From Rhizoclosmatium globosum (lineage: Eukaryota; Chytridiomycota; Chytridiomycetes; Chytridiales; Chytriomycetaceae), in NCBI GenBank assembly GCA_002104985.1, contig MCGO01000080.1, positions 119,342-183,341 on the forward strand: DNA of 64,000 nucleotides, given 5' to 3'. A program made the translations under genes and the position numbers. The notes below the pieces were generated by a model. That model was not told the origin of the DNA, did not search any database, and saw only the letters and a list, made by a program, of their open reading frames with translations. Numbering within the stretch: position 1 is the first letter of the stretch; every line of letters starts with the position of its first letter. Below, in pieces: positions 11,444-23,317 of this stretch.

Positions 11444-12779
11444 ATGCACGCAGCTCGAACAACTCCACGAACTGTTACAACACCCCACCCCTCCAATGCC
11501 GTGTCCGACGGAGAAGCCTTCGAAATCAGCGATCCAAAGAATCCCAGAAAGCGGTTCTATGTCATTGAACGGATCCTCGACCACCGATACGACCAGAAGC
11601 ACCATTACACATACTACCTTGTCAAATGGGCCGGGTATCCCGACAGCGAGAACACGTGGGAGTCGAAGCACTCGTTTCCCGTGAGTTCAAACTGCTCTTT
11701 GCACAGGCGGTTGCTTACCCACGATGCCCCCTTTTGGGTCTCGTTTGAACCAAGGATCAACGGCCAATCGAAGAATACCGAGCCCGAATCGCTGAAGAGA
11801 AAGCTGCACAGAAGGCACTCTTGGGCGAACCGTCGAAGCCAAAGCCAAAACCAAAGAAGAGGAAGTCTGATCAACGCACAAACTCAATCGTTGCTCAATC
11901 GTCGGCAAAGAAGTCGAAACGAGGTTTGTGTATTTAATGAACAAGGATTTACCTGATAGTAAGTTTTGATCAAATGGAAAGGGCAATCTTCTTCTGCTCC
12001 TCCAAATATTGATCAAGAAGCATCAAGCTCAAATTCAGGTGAATCAATTACGGCATAATGGAATCTTTAACCTGTATACAAAAGCATCGCAGACATGCCC
12101 TCCCATCGACTCTATCGAGGCGATTCCAGACGCGTTTACTTCACTACTCAATGAATCAGCTGAACCATTTGCCCAAGTCACTTCATCAAGTCCTGCGTCA
12201 CGACCACAACCCCAATCTCTGCATTCAACACCGTTTGGAACATCTCGTCAGTCGATAAACTTGCCTACAACAGACCATATGCCAACCCCTTCAGCAGCTC
12301 CAACCCCATCAATAACGCCAATTCGTTCTGCACCAGAAGAAACCGTGTCGGTTCCAAACTTTCCTCAGCACATTGTGTCTGGCAGCTCGTCCTCATCATC
12401 AAGTATACCCAACCATCCAAACAACACAATAACACCTACAAATATTCAAACAAACTCGTCGAGTCCAAAGATCGCAACCGCCAATGATTCCAATCAACCT
12501 CCAGCTCCCATTCCAACCCCAACAACAACCACTCCAACACTATCTCCCAACATCCCAAACCATTTCCTCGAACTTCACACATGGGACCCTTACATCCGCC
12601 ATATCTCCGCAATCACAGACCCAACAACCGACAAAGAAATCCGTAACATTGACAATTCCCTTCCCGACAGACTCATGGTTAAGATAACCTGGCATGACGG
12701 CACATTGCCCCACGGCGAGACTACATCATTCGTGTCAATGAGAGTCGCGAGGATGCGGTGTAAAGATGCAGTTGAGTAG
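11444..12779 (+). CDS. HP1-like chromodomain protein, copy 2 (divergent)
   Basis: Exons inferred are 11444..11680, 11755..11923, 11964..12038 and 12085..12779, giving 391 aa in one frame. The chromodomain (RFYVIERILDHRY ... YYLVKWAGYPDSENTW ... RPIEEYRARI) keeps the Tyr/Trp/Tyr cage. A basic patch (KPKPKPKKRK) and a long Ser/Thr/Pro/Asn-rich linker follow. The C-terminal 60 residues (TWDPYIRHI ... LMVKITWHDGTLPHGETTSF) resemble a chromoshadow domain. Compared with the neighbouring copy the hinge is far longer and unrelated in sequence, so the two look like an old tandem duplication that has diverged. The third exon (75 nt, phase 1 at both ends) is the least certain; its 40-nt upstream intron was chosen because no other acceptor keeps the frame open. 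Confidence 0.8.
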
Positions 12780-12958
12780 AATAACATGTTGTTTTTTTTG
12801 GTGTTAAAGCCGATAATCGAATCTAACGTAATGCAAAGCTTATTTCGTTCTTATTGAACCGAATAACGTTTAGACGAGGATGATTTTTTTCTTTGTTTTG
12901 TGCAGTAATATTACGTAATGTTCAACTCGATTTCGAAATCACATTCCCAAAAAATTTC

Positions 12959-14815
12959 ATGATTGTGGCCGCCGCCGTTTTCGTCCTTTTGGTTGAATTA
13001 GTTCAAGCGCAGACTCTAAGCGATTGCCAGATCGTTCACGGGGTATTGCCAAAGATATTCCAGAGCTCGGATGTGATGGGATGTTGCAGTGGACAAGGGA
13101 TTGTTGTTCCTTCTGAAGCAGGGCCCTCTGCTGTGGCTTCTGTGACATGTGACGATCAGGGAGCGATATTGTCGCTGTAAGTCTGTAACAATGGATAGTA
13201 TTTGTCCTGATCGCCTATTTGTAGATCCCTTGTCAATCTGGGAACATTCACCAACGTCATTGTTGAGCCGTTATTCACACTGACGAAGATCACTAAACTG
13301 TAAAACGCATTCATATTGTTTTGGGGCATTGTTAATCTAATCTGCGCTTCAGGGAAATCGAATCATTGTCAATTGCTGGATCTATACCCTCCTTACCTTC
13401 AACACTCCAATATCTGAGTTTAGGAAACAACAAAATAACAGGAATGATTCCCACCTTGCCACCTGGCTTGGAGGTGCTGAAAATGCCGTTTATTTCAATG
13501 ATGGGACCCATTCCGACTTTGCCAACCACGCTGACATTCATGTGCGTTAAAGCTATTTTGTTCCATAAACATCTCTAACCAAAAACGTAGTATGTTGTCA
13601 AGCAACTGGTTGAATGGGACTATACCAACGCTTCCTCCATTATTATATTACCTGTAAGGATTCTACCGCCATTTCGTCCTCGCTTAACCCTCTTCAACCT
13701 CAGCGATATAACCCAAAACGCAATCTCCGGACCTATTCCCGCAATACCCTCATCCCTCCGCCATCTCAGAGTTGGAAACAACAAACTTGTTGGCCCAATT
13801 CCAACCCTCCCACTCACAATGTCCTCACTCGAGCTAAACGACAACTTTCTGAACCAAAACATAACCGACCTACCACAACTATCTCCAGACGACTTTGGTG
13901 GCGTTGGTTTCCCAACACTGAACGGAAACTGCTTCGCGAACGCGATTGATTTCAATGTCACGAATAACCCCGCTTGTACCGTTGACGCACTCACAGCGAA
14001 TGTAACGACTTTGGAGCGGCTGTTTAATATCGTTGTTCCATCTCCACCTGTTTCAAATATGACTTCTCAACATGCCGTTGACAGTCCGGTTGGAGGTGTC
14101 TTTTCCACAAATGCGATGATTGGAATCGCGATTGGATGTGTCGCGGTGATTGGAGTGATGGGATTGTTGGTATACCGAAGAGCATCGACAAACGGCAAGG
14201 TCTCTGAGCAGGACGGAAAGACTCGCAGTATTCCGCCATCTCTCGCACCAATGGGAACTGTTACTTCTAGTACCGGATCAGGAAGCGTGCTCATACTAGT
14301 CGATTCGAAGCAACAAGCCAACCCGTTATTCTCAACATTCAACACCGTCACATCGTCTTCCACAGTTAAAACCACCGAGAAAGACACGGAATCGATTTCT
14401 TCAAAGTATTCGTATGGATGGATTGAAAGAGAATCTGATGGCAGTGTGGCTAGTGGGAACGAGGTTGGACCTTTAGTTGGAAGCATCAATCAAGGACTTC
14501 CGTACGATATAGCAGACTGGTCAGTTCGAAACGTTGCTGATTGGGTGTACATGAATAATGGTGGAGAAAAGAGTGCAAGGAATGTCGTTGGTAAGATATC
14601 CTTCGAAGCTACATTCAAAGGGCCTAACCCAGTTTTCTGAAAACTCAGGTCATAAAGTCGACGGCCGTGTCTTATTGAACGCTTCAGTGGACGATGTATT
14701 GGCTATTCTTGATTTTGACGCTCTTGGAGACCGAATTCAGTTCAAACTGTTACTTACCGAATTAAAAGAACGTGCAGCGGCGCCACCAGCTTGGGAGGCA
14801 CCACCAGAGTATTAA
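12959..14815 (+). CDS. LRR - transmembrane - SAM domain protein
   Basis: Six exons: 12959..13176, 13225..13299, 13353..13541, 13591..13653, 13704..14590 and 14649..14815. The first four introns are phase 2 and split LRR units at the same position, so exons equal repeats. The product is 532 aa. It has a signal peptide (VAAAVFVLLVELVQAQ), then Cys residues and short plant-like LRRs built on GPIPTLP and LGNNKITG units. An Asn-rich cap follows, then one TM helix near residue 320 (IGIAIGCVAVIGVMGLLVY) and a Ser/Thr-rich cytosolic stretch. The C-terminus is a SAM domain (WSVRNVADWVYMNNGG ... LAILDFDALGDRIQFKLLL). It looks like a surface receptor or adhesion protein that signals or oligomerises through SAM. 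The ligand is unknown. Confidence 0.8.
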
Positions 14816-15091
14816 AAAACGATAGATTTTAAAGTGAGAAGCTTTTTGTATGTACCCTTCATTATTAGATGTGCCAAATAAACTCGATAAACTTTATACG
14901 ACATTACCTTCTATCCTTCTTGTTTCTATCGTTGCTATCACAGTTGGCTCTGTCAAAAAGCTACGGAGAATATTTGTGTATGTCAATGCGAGCCTGAGTT
15001 CAAGCCTTGAATGATATGCTTGAGGGATAGATTCTGGACGTCGGAAGCGGCATAATTGTTGTTCGAAAGTAAAGGTCGACAGGACGAGTCA

Positions 15092-17300
15092 ATGCCACCA
15101 AAGAAGAAGAAGAACATCCCCGCCCGACTGGTTTCTTCGATCGAAAGCCGCGGTCTCGGCGGACTTCCCACAGAGCTGTTTGATGAAATCTGTGGCTACA
15201 TCAAACCAGTTGATGTGTTGAACGTCGGCTGTGCCAACAAACGACTGGCATTCCTCACAATCCCCGGATCACGGTATTGGCTAATTAATAACCAAAGCAT
15301 TAACATGCATGCTCATTCTGCCCTCCTTTTACAGCATCTGGACCATCCACTATCAGTCCGCAGCGTTACCACCCATTCCAGACACCATCAGCGACATCGT
15401 ACACACCAAAAAGGTTCTAACTCTGATCTCGAGAGTATGTCTTCACTTCAAGTGATTGTTCCTGCCTCGTACCTTAAACCGTTACAAACAGGTTGGATGT
15501 TTCAACTGCCCTGCACGGACCAAACACGTCGACTGGGGTGCCTTGAAACGAATCTGTTCAAAGTGCAGGAAACTTAGTCGTCTCGCATCAGCGAATATGG
15601 AGTTCATGGACTGGGTGCAAAAAATGTATCAGTATGAGAACTTGACTGAAGCGGATCGTCGGGCGCAGCAGATCGCGATTATTGAGCAGCGAAGAGAGGA
15701 TATCATCAACAGGTGAATTAAGGGTTCTAGGGTTAACATTGCTAACATATGCTCTAATAGATACGCGGCAATGAACCCTCCCATCCCACAAGACATCTTA
15801 GAATACTGTTCTGGTTTCACAAAGACATGGGATTCCCCTGTTCCATTGACCAATCGCATATTCACGAATATCACACGTGCCTTGGGTCCCGACATCAAGA
15901 GACTCAGGATTGACCGAATCAGTCGGGAGCGATATCTCGAACTACACAATACCGCGATGGAAGGAATCCCACTCCAGTGGAGCAGTTACATGAGTATCTA
16001 TGGAGTGACATACAAAATGGGGAATTCAAGGGAAGAAAATGAATTCATCTCAAAATGCGTTAGCATGATCGCGGACCAGTTGAATGATTTCAAATGGTCG
16101 GACGCTTTCCCGGATTTTGATTCCAGCCCATATTTGGATGAAGCTCGAAAGCTGCTTCGTGCTCCATATGAGAAATGCGTCAAAGCTAAAGCTGACCTCG
16201 TCTCTCGTTACCCACACTTGGTACCAGTGCTTGAAAGTCTGAATGATTCAATGTGCTACTTTTTCCAAAAACCAAATACCGAAGAGAGTGATTTAGAATT
16301 ATGGGTGGAAGAAATGGTATTGAAGGTCAGACTCGGGAAGATCTTTCCCAGGCTTTCGTTGACGGAACATACAAGTCCTGTCCGGATATATGCGTTCGGA
16401 GGTACAGAATGGTACAACCAGAATAAGGACGCGTTTGATTACAAACAGGACAATTGGAATTATGAAGAAATGACAGACAGCTGGGCAGAGTACAGAAAAA
16501 CTCTCAATGAACGCGTCGCATCAATGTATCGCCACATAATTGGAATGTGTAGTCCTGAAATATTTGAAGCTTGCATTTACTACGACGACTTGGAGGGCCT
16601 AATTCAAGACGTCGAAGAATCCTCCGAATGGCCACTTTTAAACGATTTGGATCCAGTCTATGTAGTTTTAATGAGAAGATACCTGTCGGACATATCCAGG
16701 CATTCATACTACGTTGACGACTATGATTTCCACGGCATGGGGAAGAGCACCAAGCTTGCGCAATCGTTGTTAACGGTTCCCTCATCTGAATTTGATGAAC
16801 CGAAATTCTGGACTCTGTGTGAGCAACACTTCAACCAAACGTGTTTAACCGAACATTCCAAATGTGGCACGATAGAGCAAACCTACTACACCTATCGAGG
16901 AATGGATTTCCGTACCGGGTTCACGTTGGACGAAGCCGGGAAAGAAGATCTTGAAAATTGGATGGATGTGATTATAGAGAGACTTGATGACCTTGCGGAT
17001 GAGTTGGAAGAAACGAGGGTTGATTATTTGCATGACTGTTTTAAGCAACAGTTGTTGCGTGAAGTTCAGGGTGTGCGTGGAACCCAGAAAACGTTTGCGA
17101 CTGCACGCGCGCTGTTGGAGGAGGTGTTACCGACTAAGTTAGAATTTGATCCTGCTGAATGTCTGGAGAAGTATGCGGATTACTTGAATGAGATGGCAGA
17201 TGAAGTGGAACGAGATCCGTATGATAGTGAGGAAGATTTTTATCGTGGGGAAAGTGAAAGTGGGAGTGAAAGCGACCGACCTGATTGTGTTTTGATGTGA
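15092..17300 (+). CDS. F-box/zinc/CaaX family protein, member A
   Basis: Exons are 15092..15273, 15335..15434, 15492..15712 and 15761..17300, giving 680 aa. A basic start (PPKKKKN) leads into an F-box-like segment (GLGGLPTELFDEICGYI, residues about 28-65). Next come a WTIHYQ segment and, at exon 3, a zinc-type pattern CFNCP ... ICSKC (C-x2-C, about 15 residues, C-x2-C). About 550 helical residues without a named domain follow. The protein ends in DCVLM, a CaaX box with X = Met, the usual signal for farnesylation. F-box proteins with a similar Cys motif are common in other fungi and are taken as SCF ubiquitin-ligase adaptors. This is the only one of the four copies here whose frame is fully intact. 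Exon 2 is exactly 100 nt in members A and B, with the same phases. Confidence 0.8.
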
Positions 17301-17401
17301 ATTTCAAGGTCATGCTTTATAGTTGATTTCACTCGTTATGGACTCGTTCAGTGTTGTGTTTATTAAAATTATTACCATTTAAGTTTGGAACGCTAAAACA
17401 A

Positions 17402-18936
17402 TCAATCGTCCTCCTCCCAATCTTCATCTCCTTCTTCATCTTCGCCATCATCCTCATCGTCATCGTCATCTTCATCACTACGACCATCGTCTTCATCGCG
17501 TTCAATCTCCGCTTCCAAGTCAAACACATTACCATCTTCATCCAACAACTCTTCTTCTTCATCTGCCTCGTCTGAAGTCGCACCCAACTGCTCCAACTGC
17601 GCTTTGAGGCTTTTTTTCAAAGGGTCAGAAGCAAGGACGGCACGTAAGAGCGCAGTTCCTTTTGAATAGGCTGCAATAGCAAGAGTATCATTTGGAGTGA
17701 CCGTGCTGAGAAACAGGTACGCTTGACCCACCTAAGATTGATAATTTAACGCGTGCAGGAAATACAACGTTTATGAAAAACTGACACACCATTTCTTGAT
17801 TCCTTAACTCGTCGTCCACAACAAACGAAAAGGCACGAATGCATTCTTTGATGTCTTGTGTTGCTCCTTCTTCATCTCCACCCGCTGCACGGAATCGTGC
17901 AAGGTAGTACAGCAAGGATGCTTTGGTGGATGAGAGAGAGTCTTGGGAGGTTTGGTCGGGGATAAGAGGAGCGGCTGGATCAAAAGGCGTGTTTACGATT
18001 GAGAGAGCAAATGTGAGGATGGAAACTGGGATAGGGGCTGTTGAGAAGAAAGGATTTAACGTGGTGTTAGTTGTTCATATGAAAATGGTCATTTACATTT
18101 TCGATCTGAGTGTCGGACAGCGAGAGCATAAGATCGCAAAAGTTGGGCAATAGAAACTTGTCGAAGCGTGAATTCGTTTGCCTCTTTTTTCAACAAGCTG
18201 ATGGACTGTATTGCAACTTTATGATGAGCTAAAAGTGGAATCAAGTGTGGGTACATACGGTGATGAAGGAGGAACGCGCACTCTGCAGTAATTCCACTTG
18301 ATCCATTCGTTTCCGAGTCTCTTCTTCAGATTCCTGATGGTTCTCGTCCAATTCCTCGTCATTGTCATCTTCATCATCTTCCTCCTGATCAAAATCCTCC
18401 TTCGGCACACTACGCAAATTCAGCTTATTCTCGATCGCCAATACTTCGACTGCCGCCCGTCCTCTGACAAACGCCAAGTCCGGATTCGCAGCCTCGAGCG
18501 CCTTCAGAGCACCAAGGATTCTTCGCGCGAGTTCATCCAGGCCAACAAGGGCGGCCAGTTCGACCGCGGCGTCCGAATAAGTTGTCACGTCCGATTCGGA
18601 CTCGGCGGCGGCGGCGGCAAAGTCGTCTGTTTCAAGGACGGGATTCGCCGACTCGAGTTTTGCGATTGTTTCTTCGAGCAGCTTTTGGGCGACTGCGCGG
18701 ACGTCGTCGAAGTCGGCGTTTGAGTTTGAGTTTGAGTTTGATTCAGGTGACAAAGAAAAAGACAAGGACAGTTCGTGTTTTGCCATCGAAAGGATCTGCG
18801 CCGGTGTCGCCTCAGAAGGGATCGCAACGTCGAGGCTGCCCGGTCCGCCCGAGCTTGTTCCGGTTTCTTCCGAGGGTGGCGCCCGCTTCTTGGATGGTGC
18901 TGCTGAGGACGTGGTGGAGGGACGCTTGTTGGTCAT
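17402..18936 (-). CDS. Acidic-tailed helical protein, possibly ETT1/Nro1-like
   Basis: Exons are 18936..18259, 18205..18097, 18037..17790 and 17731..17402, giving 454 aa. The ATG at 18936 was used; the frame is open upstream only through non-ATG codons. A nuclear-localisation-like start (KRPSTTSS ... PSKKRAPP) is followed by Ala-rich helices resembling TPR units (EAANPDLAFVRGRAAVEVLA; GQAYLFLSTVTPNDTLAI). An internal acidic block and a C-terminal Asp/Glu tail follow. This layout and size recall the fungal translation-termination enhancer ETT1/Nro1, but no diagnostic motif is visible, so the assignment is a guess. The gene model itself is well supported by four in-frame splices. Confidence 0.5.
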
Positions 18937-19114
18937 TGGTTCGTTGGTTCGTTGGTTCGACAAAAAAGAAATATGACCACCATATCCAAACTACAGAAGC
19001 TGTTAGTTTACAGTATCATAGATCCAACGTCTAAAGTGTTTCTGCAAGGACTTGGAATACTCCAATTCTTTTATTTGATGAATAATTACGTTTATCAAAA
19101 ATCCAAAACGAAAG

Positions 19115-20041
19115 ATGCAACTAACGCACATCCCAGACGATATCTTCCCTCTCATCTTCAGATGGATTGCAGTCTATGAAGTCTTCCGATACAGACTCCT
19201 GTCAAGACGGATCAATTCTTTGCTGTTGACGAAGCACTTTGCCACAATGCTATTGACGAATCAAGGGACAGCGAATTGTAGTCCACTCCACCCTTCGCAC
19301 AGCAGCTTTGAGGATGTAGCCACAGTATTTTTCCATGCTCCTTCAGCGTATCAGTTAGTCTATGCCCACCAGCGTTTCTCACTCACAACGAATATTACAT
19401 GGAGTGTACCGCGAAGTCTTGCATTCTTAATCCGTTTCCCAAATACTCTTTGGGAACTTCAAAAACTTGAATCCGTTAGTCTGGACCAGTTTAACGGACC
19501 TGTCCAGTTCCCATCCATGAGTTCCAACATAACACAACTTGAGCTGCAACACTGCAAAATTAATGGTCCTATTCCTGTTGAATTGTGGGGCATGATATCT
19601 TTGACTTCGTTGTACCTGTCTACCTGTGGCTTAACTGGCAGCCTATCCCCACTCATTCAAAACTTGATTCATTTGAAGGAATTGGCAATCACATCAAACA
19701 ATCTAACCGGTCAGCTACCTCCCGATATTGGTTCCTTGTCCGAACTCAAAGATTTGAGCTTGACTTTCAACAAATTCTCTGGTTCTATTCCGTCAACATT
19801 TGGAAAGTTAAGAAACCTGGAATTTATGAGTTTGGCGAATAACGATCTATCTGGTTTGCTTCCACCTGAATTGGGAGACTTGGTGAGCCTTGAGCTCTTG
19901 TATTTGAAAAGGAATCGGTTTACTGGTCCATTGCCGAGAACGTTATTGCAACTCGATAAGTTAAGGATGTTGGATCTTATTGGAAATGAAGGGTTGACGT
20001 GTGATTTTGAATTTCCGAATGTTCAGGTGTATTTTCCATAA
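19115..20041 (+). CDS. F-box-like protein with plant-type LRRs
   Basis: Single exon, 308 aa. The N-terminus (HIPDDIFPLIFRWI ... RYRLLSRRINSLLL) fits an F-box-like helix set. From about residue 115 there are at least seven LRRs of the 24-residue plant-specific type (LKELAITSNNLTGQLPPDIG, LEFMSLANNDLSGLLPPELG). There is no signal peptide or TM segment, so an intracellular substrate-receptor role is more likely than a surface one. Partners are unknown. Confidence 0.75.
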   Translation: MQLTHIPDDIFPLIFRWIAVYEVFRYRLLSRRINSLLLTKHFATMLLTNQGTANCSPLHPSHSSFEDVATVFFHAPSAYQLVYAHQRFSLTTNITWSVPRSLAFLIRFPNTLWELQKLESVSLDQFNGPVQFPSMSSNITQLELQHCKINGPIPVELWGMISLTSLYLSTCGLTGSLSPLIQNLIHLKELAITSNNLTGQLPPDIGSLSELKDLSLTFNKFSGSIPSTFGKLRNLEFMSLANNDLSGLLPPELGDLVSLELLYLKRNRFTGPLPRTLLQLDKLRMLDLIGNEGLTCDFEFPNVQVYFP

Positions 20042-20124
20042 AGTAACCTACTTATTGCACCAGTTAGCTGCCTTGTTTTGTATACGTAACGAATGTATTT
20101 GTTGATAAATAAACTTGCTTAAAA

Positions 20125-21032
20125 ATGCAAACCTTTCCTGTCTCAAGAGACGACAGATCTCTCATCACCTCGGCAAAGAACATCTACGTAGGAACAGTCG
20201 GTGCAAGTAAGTTGTCTCCTGTTGAGGAACGCAATGCTGATGCTCCCGTTTTGGATCACAGCTGCTTCAGCGGCTGCAGTTGGAGGACTTTGGGGCATCG
20301 TGGCAGGCCAGGGCCCAGTTGGATACGCATTTCTCATGGGCACAAACTGGTTGAGTCTTTCGCTGCCGTTCTTTGGTGTGTTGTGGGTGTTTGGTCTGCT
20401 TACAGTCCTAACTTTACGTTTGTAGTCACACGCGAAGCGATTTTACACCAACGACAGCGACTGAATCCTGTATATGGCCGTAGAAACTGGCGGCATCGAG
20501 ATGGTGATGAAATGTTGGCTTCGACTGTAGCTGGAAGCGTTGTGGGCGGAGGGCTGGCGTACTACACACGTAAGCTTGAGTTCAATCGAAAAGCGTGTAT
20601 TGATGCTGATTTAAAACAGGTGGATCGCTTGCAGTTATTAGTGGAGGTATCATGTTTGGAACTTTGGCGGCTGTTGGTCAATACGCAGCAACAAAGTTCC
20701 GACACGCTCGACAGGAAGCTGGATACGCTATAACGAAAGGAGAAGAAAAGAAGGAGAAACGGATTGACCTTCGAAATCAGCCTGAACGCGAACCTGAGTC
20801 ATTTGATGATCATGGATACGATCCGTTGCGAGAATTCACACAGTACTTAAGGCGTAAAGTGTTGGACCGAATGGGGGACGTGACGGTGACGAATGGCGGT
20901 TGGGTTTCACCAATGTTGAATGCGCTGGACTTGGATTATCGAAAGCGGTTGAACATCAAGATTGAGATTCTTGAAAGACAGGTGGCCTCCTTGAAAGTAC
21001 AGCTGGAAGCGAAGGGAATTCGTGTTGAATAA
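20125..21032 (+). CDS. Tim17/22/23-like mitochondrial membrane protein
   Basis: Exons are 20125..20206, 20262..20375, 20426..20569 and 20620..21032 (introns 50-55 nt), giving 250 aa. Residues about 20-140 contain Gly-rich hydrophobic segments (AAAVGGLWGIVAG; AGSVVGGGLAYYTRGSLAVI; GGIMFGTLAAVGQYA), as in the Tim17/Tim22/Tim23 superfamily and its relative TIMMDC1. The rest is soluble, with a basic KKEKR stretch and a C-terminal coiled coil (IEILERQVASLKVQLEAKG). It is likely an inner-membrane protein; which member of the superfamily cannot be decided by eye. Confidence 0.55.
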
Positions 21033-21124
21033 AGTGTGTGGTATTAGAAAGTGGAACAGCCATGACTTTGATTAACTGTATTCTCATATGCAAAACTATT
21101 GTGTAAACTATTCTGGAAACAACT

Positions 21125-21726
21125 TCAGGTTTTCCGACGCATTGAAAACTTCGTTATCCAAGATCCCAGCACCCATACGGGAATTAACAGTGCAAGGGAT
21201 CCTCGCCATTGAAACCTCTTGATCAGAATTTGACCATTCTTAGCTTCTTCCGTCGTAACCCACGCTTTTGCCTTGTGAAGTAACCATTGTTCTGAGCCTT
21301 CAGGGCAATTTGACATTTTGAAGACTTCCCGTGCCCTCACGAAGGAGTTCACAGAATAACCAACAGCCATAAAGGCTCCCGTCATTAATGGACAAGTATT
21401 GTATTGTTCACCCGGAGTAACAAAGCCGATCTTTGCAAGGCGTTTGGAATAAAAGGGAGCATCTGACCAATCCTTTTCTAATACCCATTAAATCATAACC
21501 AACATACAGCTATGAACTTACCTTTAGCTCCAGCTACGGTTGCCCTTTCGTGTATCAACGCTGCTTCTTTATCCCTGAGACCTTTGAGTTCTGTCGTTGC
21601 GCTTTCAAGGAGCACACGACGCTTTCCTTCTTCATACCAAGTTGCATTCTCAAGCGAGAGCTTAGCTTCGGCCCGCTCTTTTTCAAGGTGCTCAATCTTG
21701 CGGCTGACAACTTCAATCTCAGACAT
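21125..21726 (-). CDS. Small coiled-coil membrane protein, unknown
   Basis: Exons are 21726..21522 and 21477..21125, with a 44-nt intron, giving 185 aa. The first half is a coiled coil (EIEVVSRKIEHLEKERAEAK). The second half has two hydrophobic segments (CPLMTGAFMAVGYSVNSF and LALLIPVWVLGSWI) separated by a charged stretch. The spacing of the first segment before a basic loop recalls HIG1-type mitochondrial proteins, but this is only an impression. The 3' end is convergent with the Tim17-like gene, 92 bp away. Confidence 0.5.
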
Positions 21727-21994
21727 TTTGAAGAACGAAAAGAAAGAGACAATCCACCTCATAGAGTACAAAGTGTGAAAATCAACACGTATATGTTTGT
21801 GTGCATTATCTTATGACATCATCTGCAGTTACTTGAATCTTGGCTGTGTATACACAAAAACCTCGCTTCTCCTAACTACATTCAACCCTCGGCATTAATA
21901 CTATCTTATTTGAGTGTTTCAATGGAATGCCGTTGAATTAATCAAGCATCTGGACTCAAATTGAAAGCACCCCAAACCACTAATTCAAGAAGTG

Positions 21995-23190
21995 ATGGTA
22001 GTCACAACGCGCCTCGCCGCAACGCCAACCACCATTGACCAAGTCCTCGAGACAATTCTCGCGAGTTCCAACGCATCGAATCCGTTTCCAATCTCGTTTT
22101 GCGGGCATCTTCTGTTCCACCGAACAACGGCCACGGCCACGGCTCCGCAGCCAACCAGCCGCCACATTCTCGCATTCTCAGCGACGCCCTTTGAAACAAT
22201 CGCAAAATGCACGGGCTTTGCGTACGTCGACACGCGCGAGGAACAGCACTCAACAACCAACTTCTACTTCAACCGCTCAAACCACCTCTGCGCATCTGCT
22301 TCCTCAGAGTTCATTCGCTCGGCAGTCATCGAGTTGATGAAGTTTGCGGCGACTCTGGAGGATGCTCCGACAAAGAACGGTTTGGTTCTCTTCAACTTTC
22401 TGGACCAGCATTATGTCCCCGTCGTGAAGGAGGTCTGCAATATCGCGACTGAATTCGGAGCGCATAATGCACTTGTTTTCACTGGTACCACGCTGTCTGA
22501 AGCTGGAGAGTTGGTGGTCGATAAGGCTGCACTTGATGCTTTGAATGTTCAAGCCATTCCTGTCGGAACACGATTCACTGTCAACAATGAAGCCTTCGTC
22601 ATGGATAGACTTCGACTCAGTGATGTCAATGTGATTTGCAGGAACAATAAGCACGCCGAACATGATCCGGTGGAAGTGTGGGAATATCCGAATCGACCTT
22701 ATGTAGAGTTAGTTCTGGGCGACAAAATCATTGGACCAATGTCAAGGGTTGCGCGCGTACTTCCGTCGTTGGATTCCCCCGTTCCTGAGGATCTTGGAAG
22801 CTTGCCGTGAGTGTGAATTGCAAAGTTTAATGACACTTAATACCAAATAGACCGGTTTCTTGGTGCTTTGTTCATGTCGGTTTCTCAATCGGTCTTCACT
22901 GGACTATGCCTGAATTTCGTAGAAAAGGGTTGGCAGTGTATTGTACTGCGTCGTCCACAAAAGCGTATCGCGATTACATGCTGTCTGAATCCACTAATGA
23001 GGTTCTCGAAAAGCTGGGAATATCTCGCATTGATTTCCAGAACCCGCAAGATGTTCGAACAGTTGTTCCTCACTGTCACACAGAACTGGCAAATGCTGGA
23101 AGTATGGCCATGTTTCGAAAGCTTGGATATCAAGCTGTGAATGGAGTTGCGATGGATTTCGTGATTGGTTCTTTGAAGGAAGGCTTTTGA
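21995..23190 (+). CDS. GNAT-like N-acetyltransferase domain protein
   Basis: Exons are 21995..22806 and 22851..23190 (44-nt intron), giving 383 aa. The C-terminal exon has the acetyl-CoA-binding layout of GNAT enzymes. A beta strand (HWTMPEF) is followed by the RRKGLA pyrophosphate loop, a helix, and a late strand-helix unit (NAGSMAMFRKLGYQAVNG) typical of motif B. The N-terminal 270 residues form a mixed alpha/beta lobe with no clear signature, as in two-lobed FR47/GLYAT-like proteins. The substrate is unknown. ATG 21995 was used rather than the preceding in-frame GTG. Confidence 0.65.
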
Positions 23191-23317
23191 ATCAATAGAG
23201 TTATCTTTGTATTTGACCTGCGATATGAAGGAAGGCACCTACTCTTAGGGAAGTTTTCAGTATCTATAACGAATAGCAGAACGTTCCCTTCTATTTATTT
23301 ACAAGAATTCAAATGAA

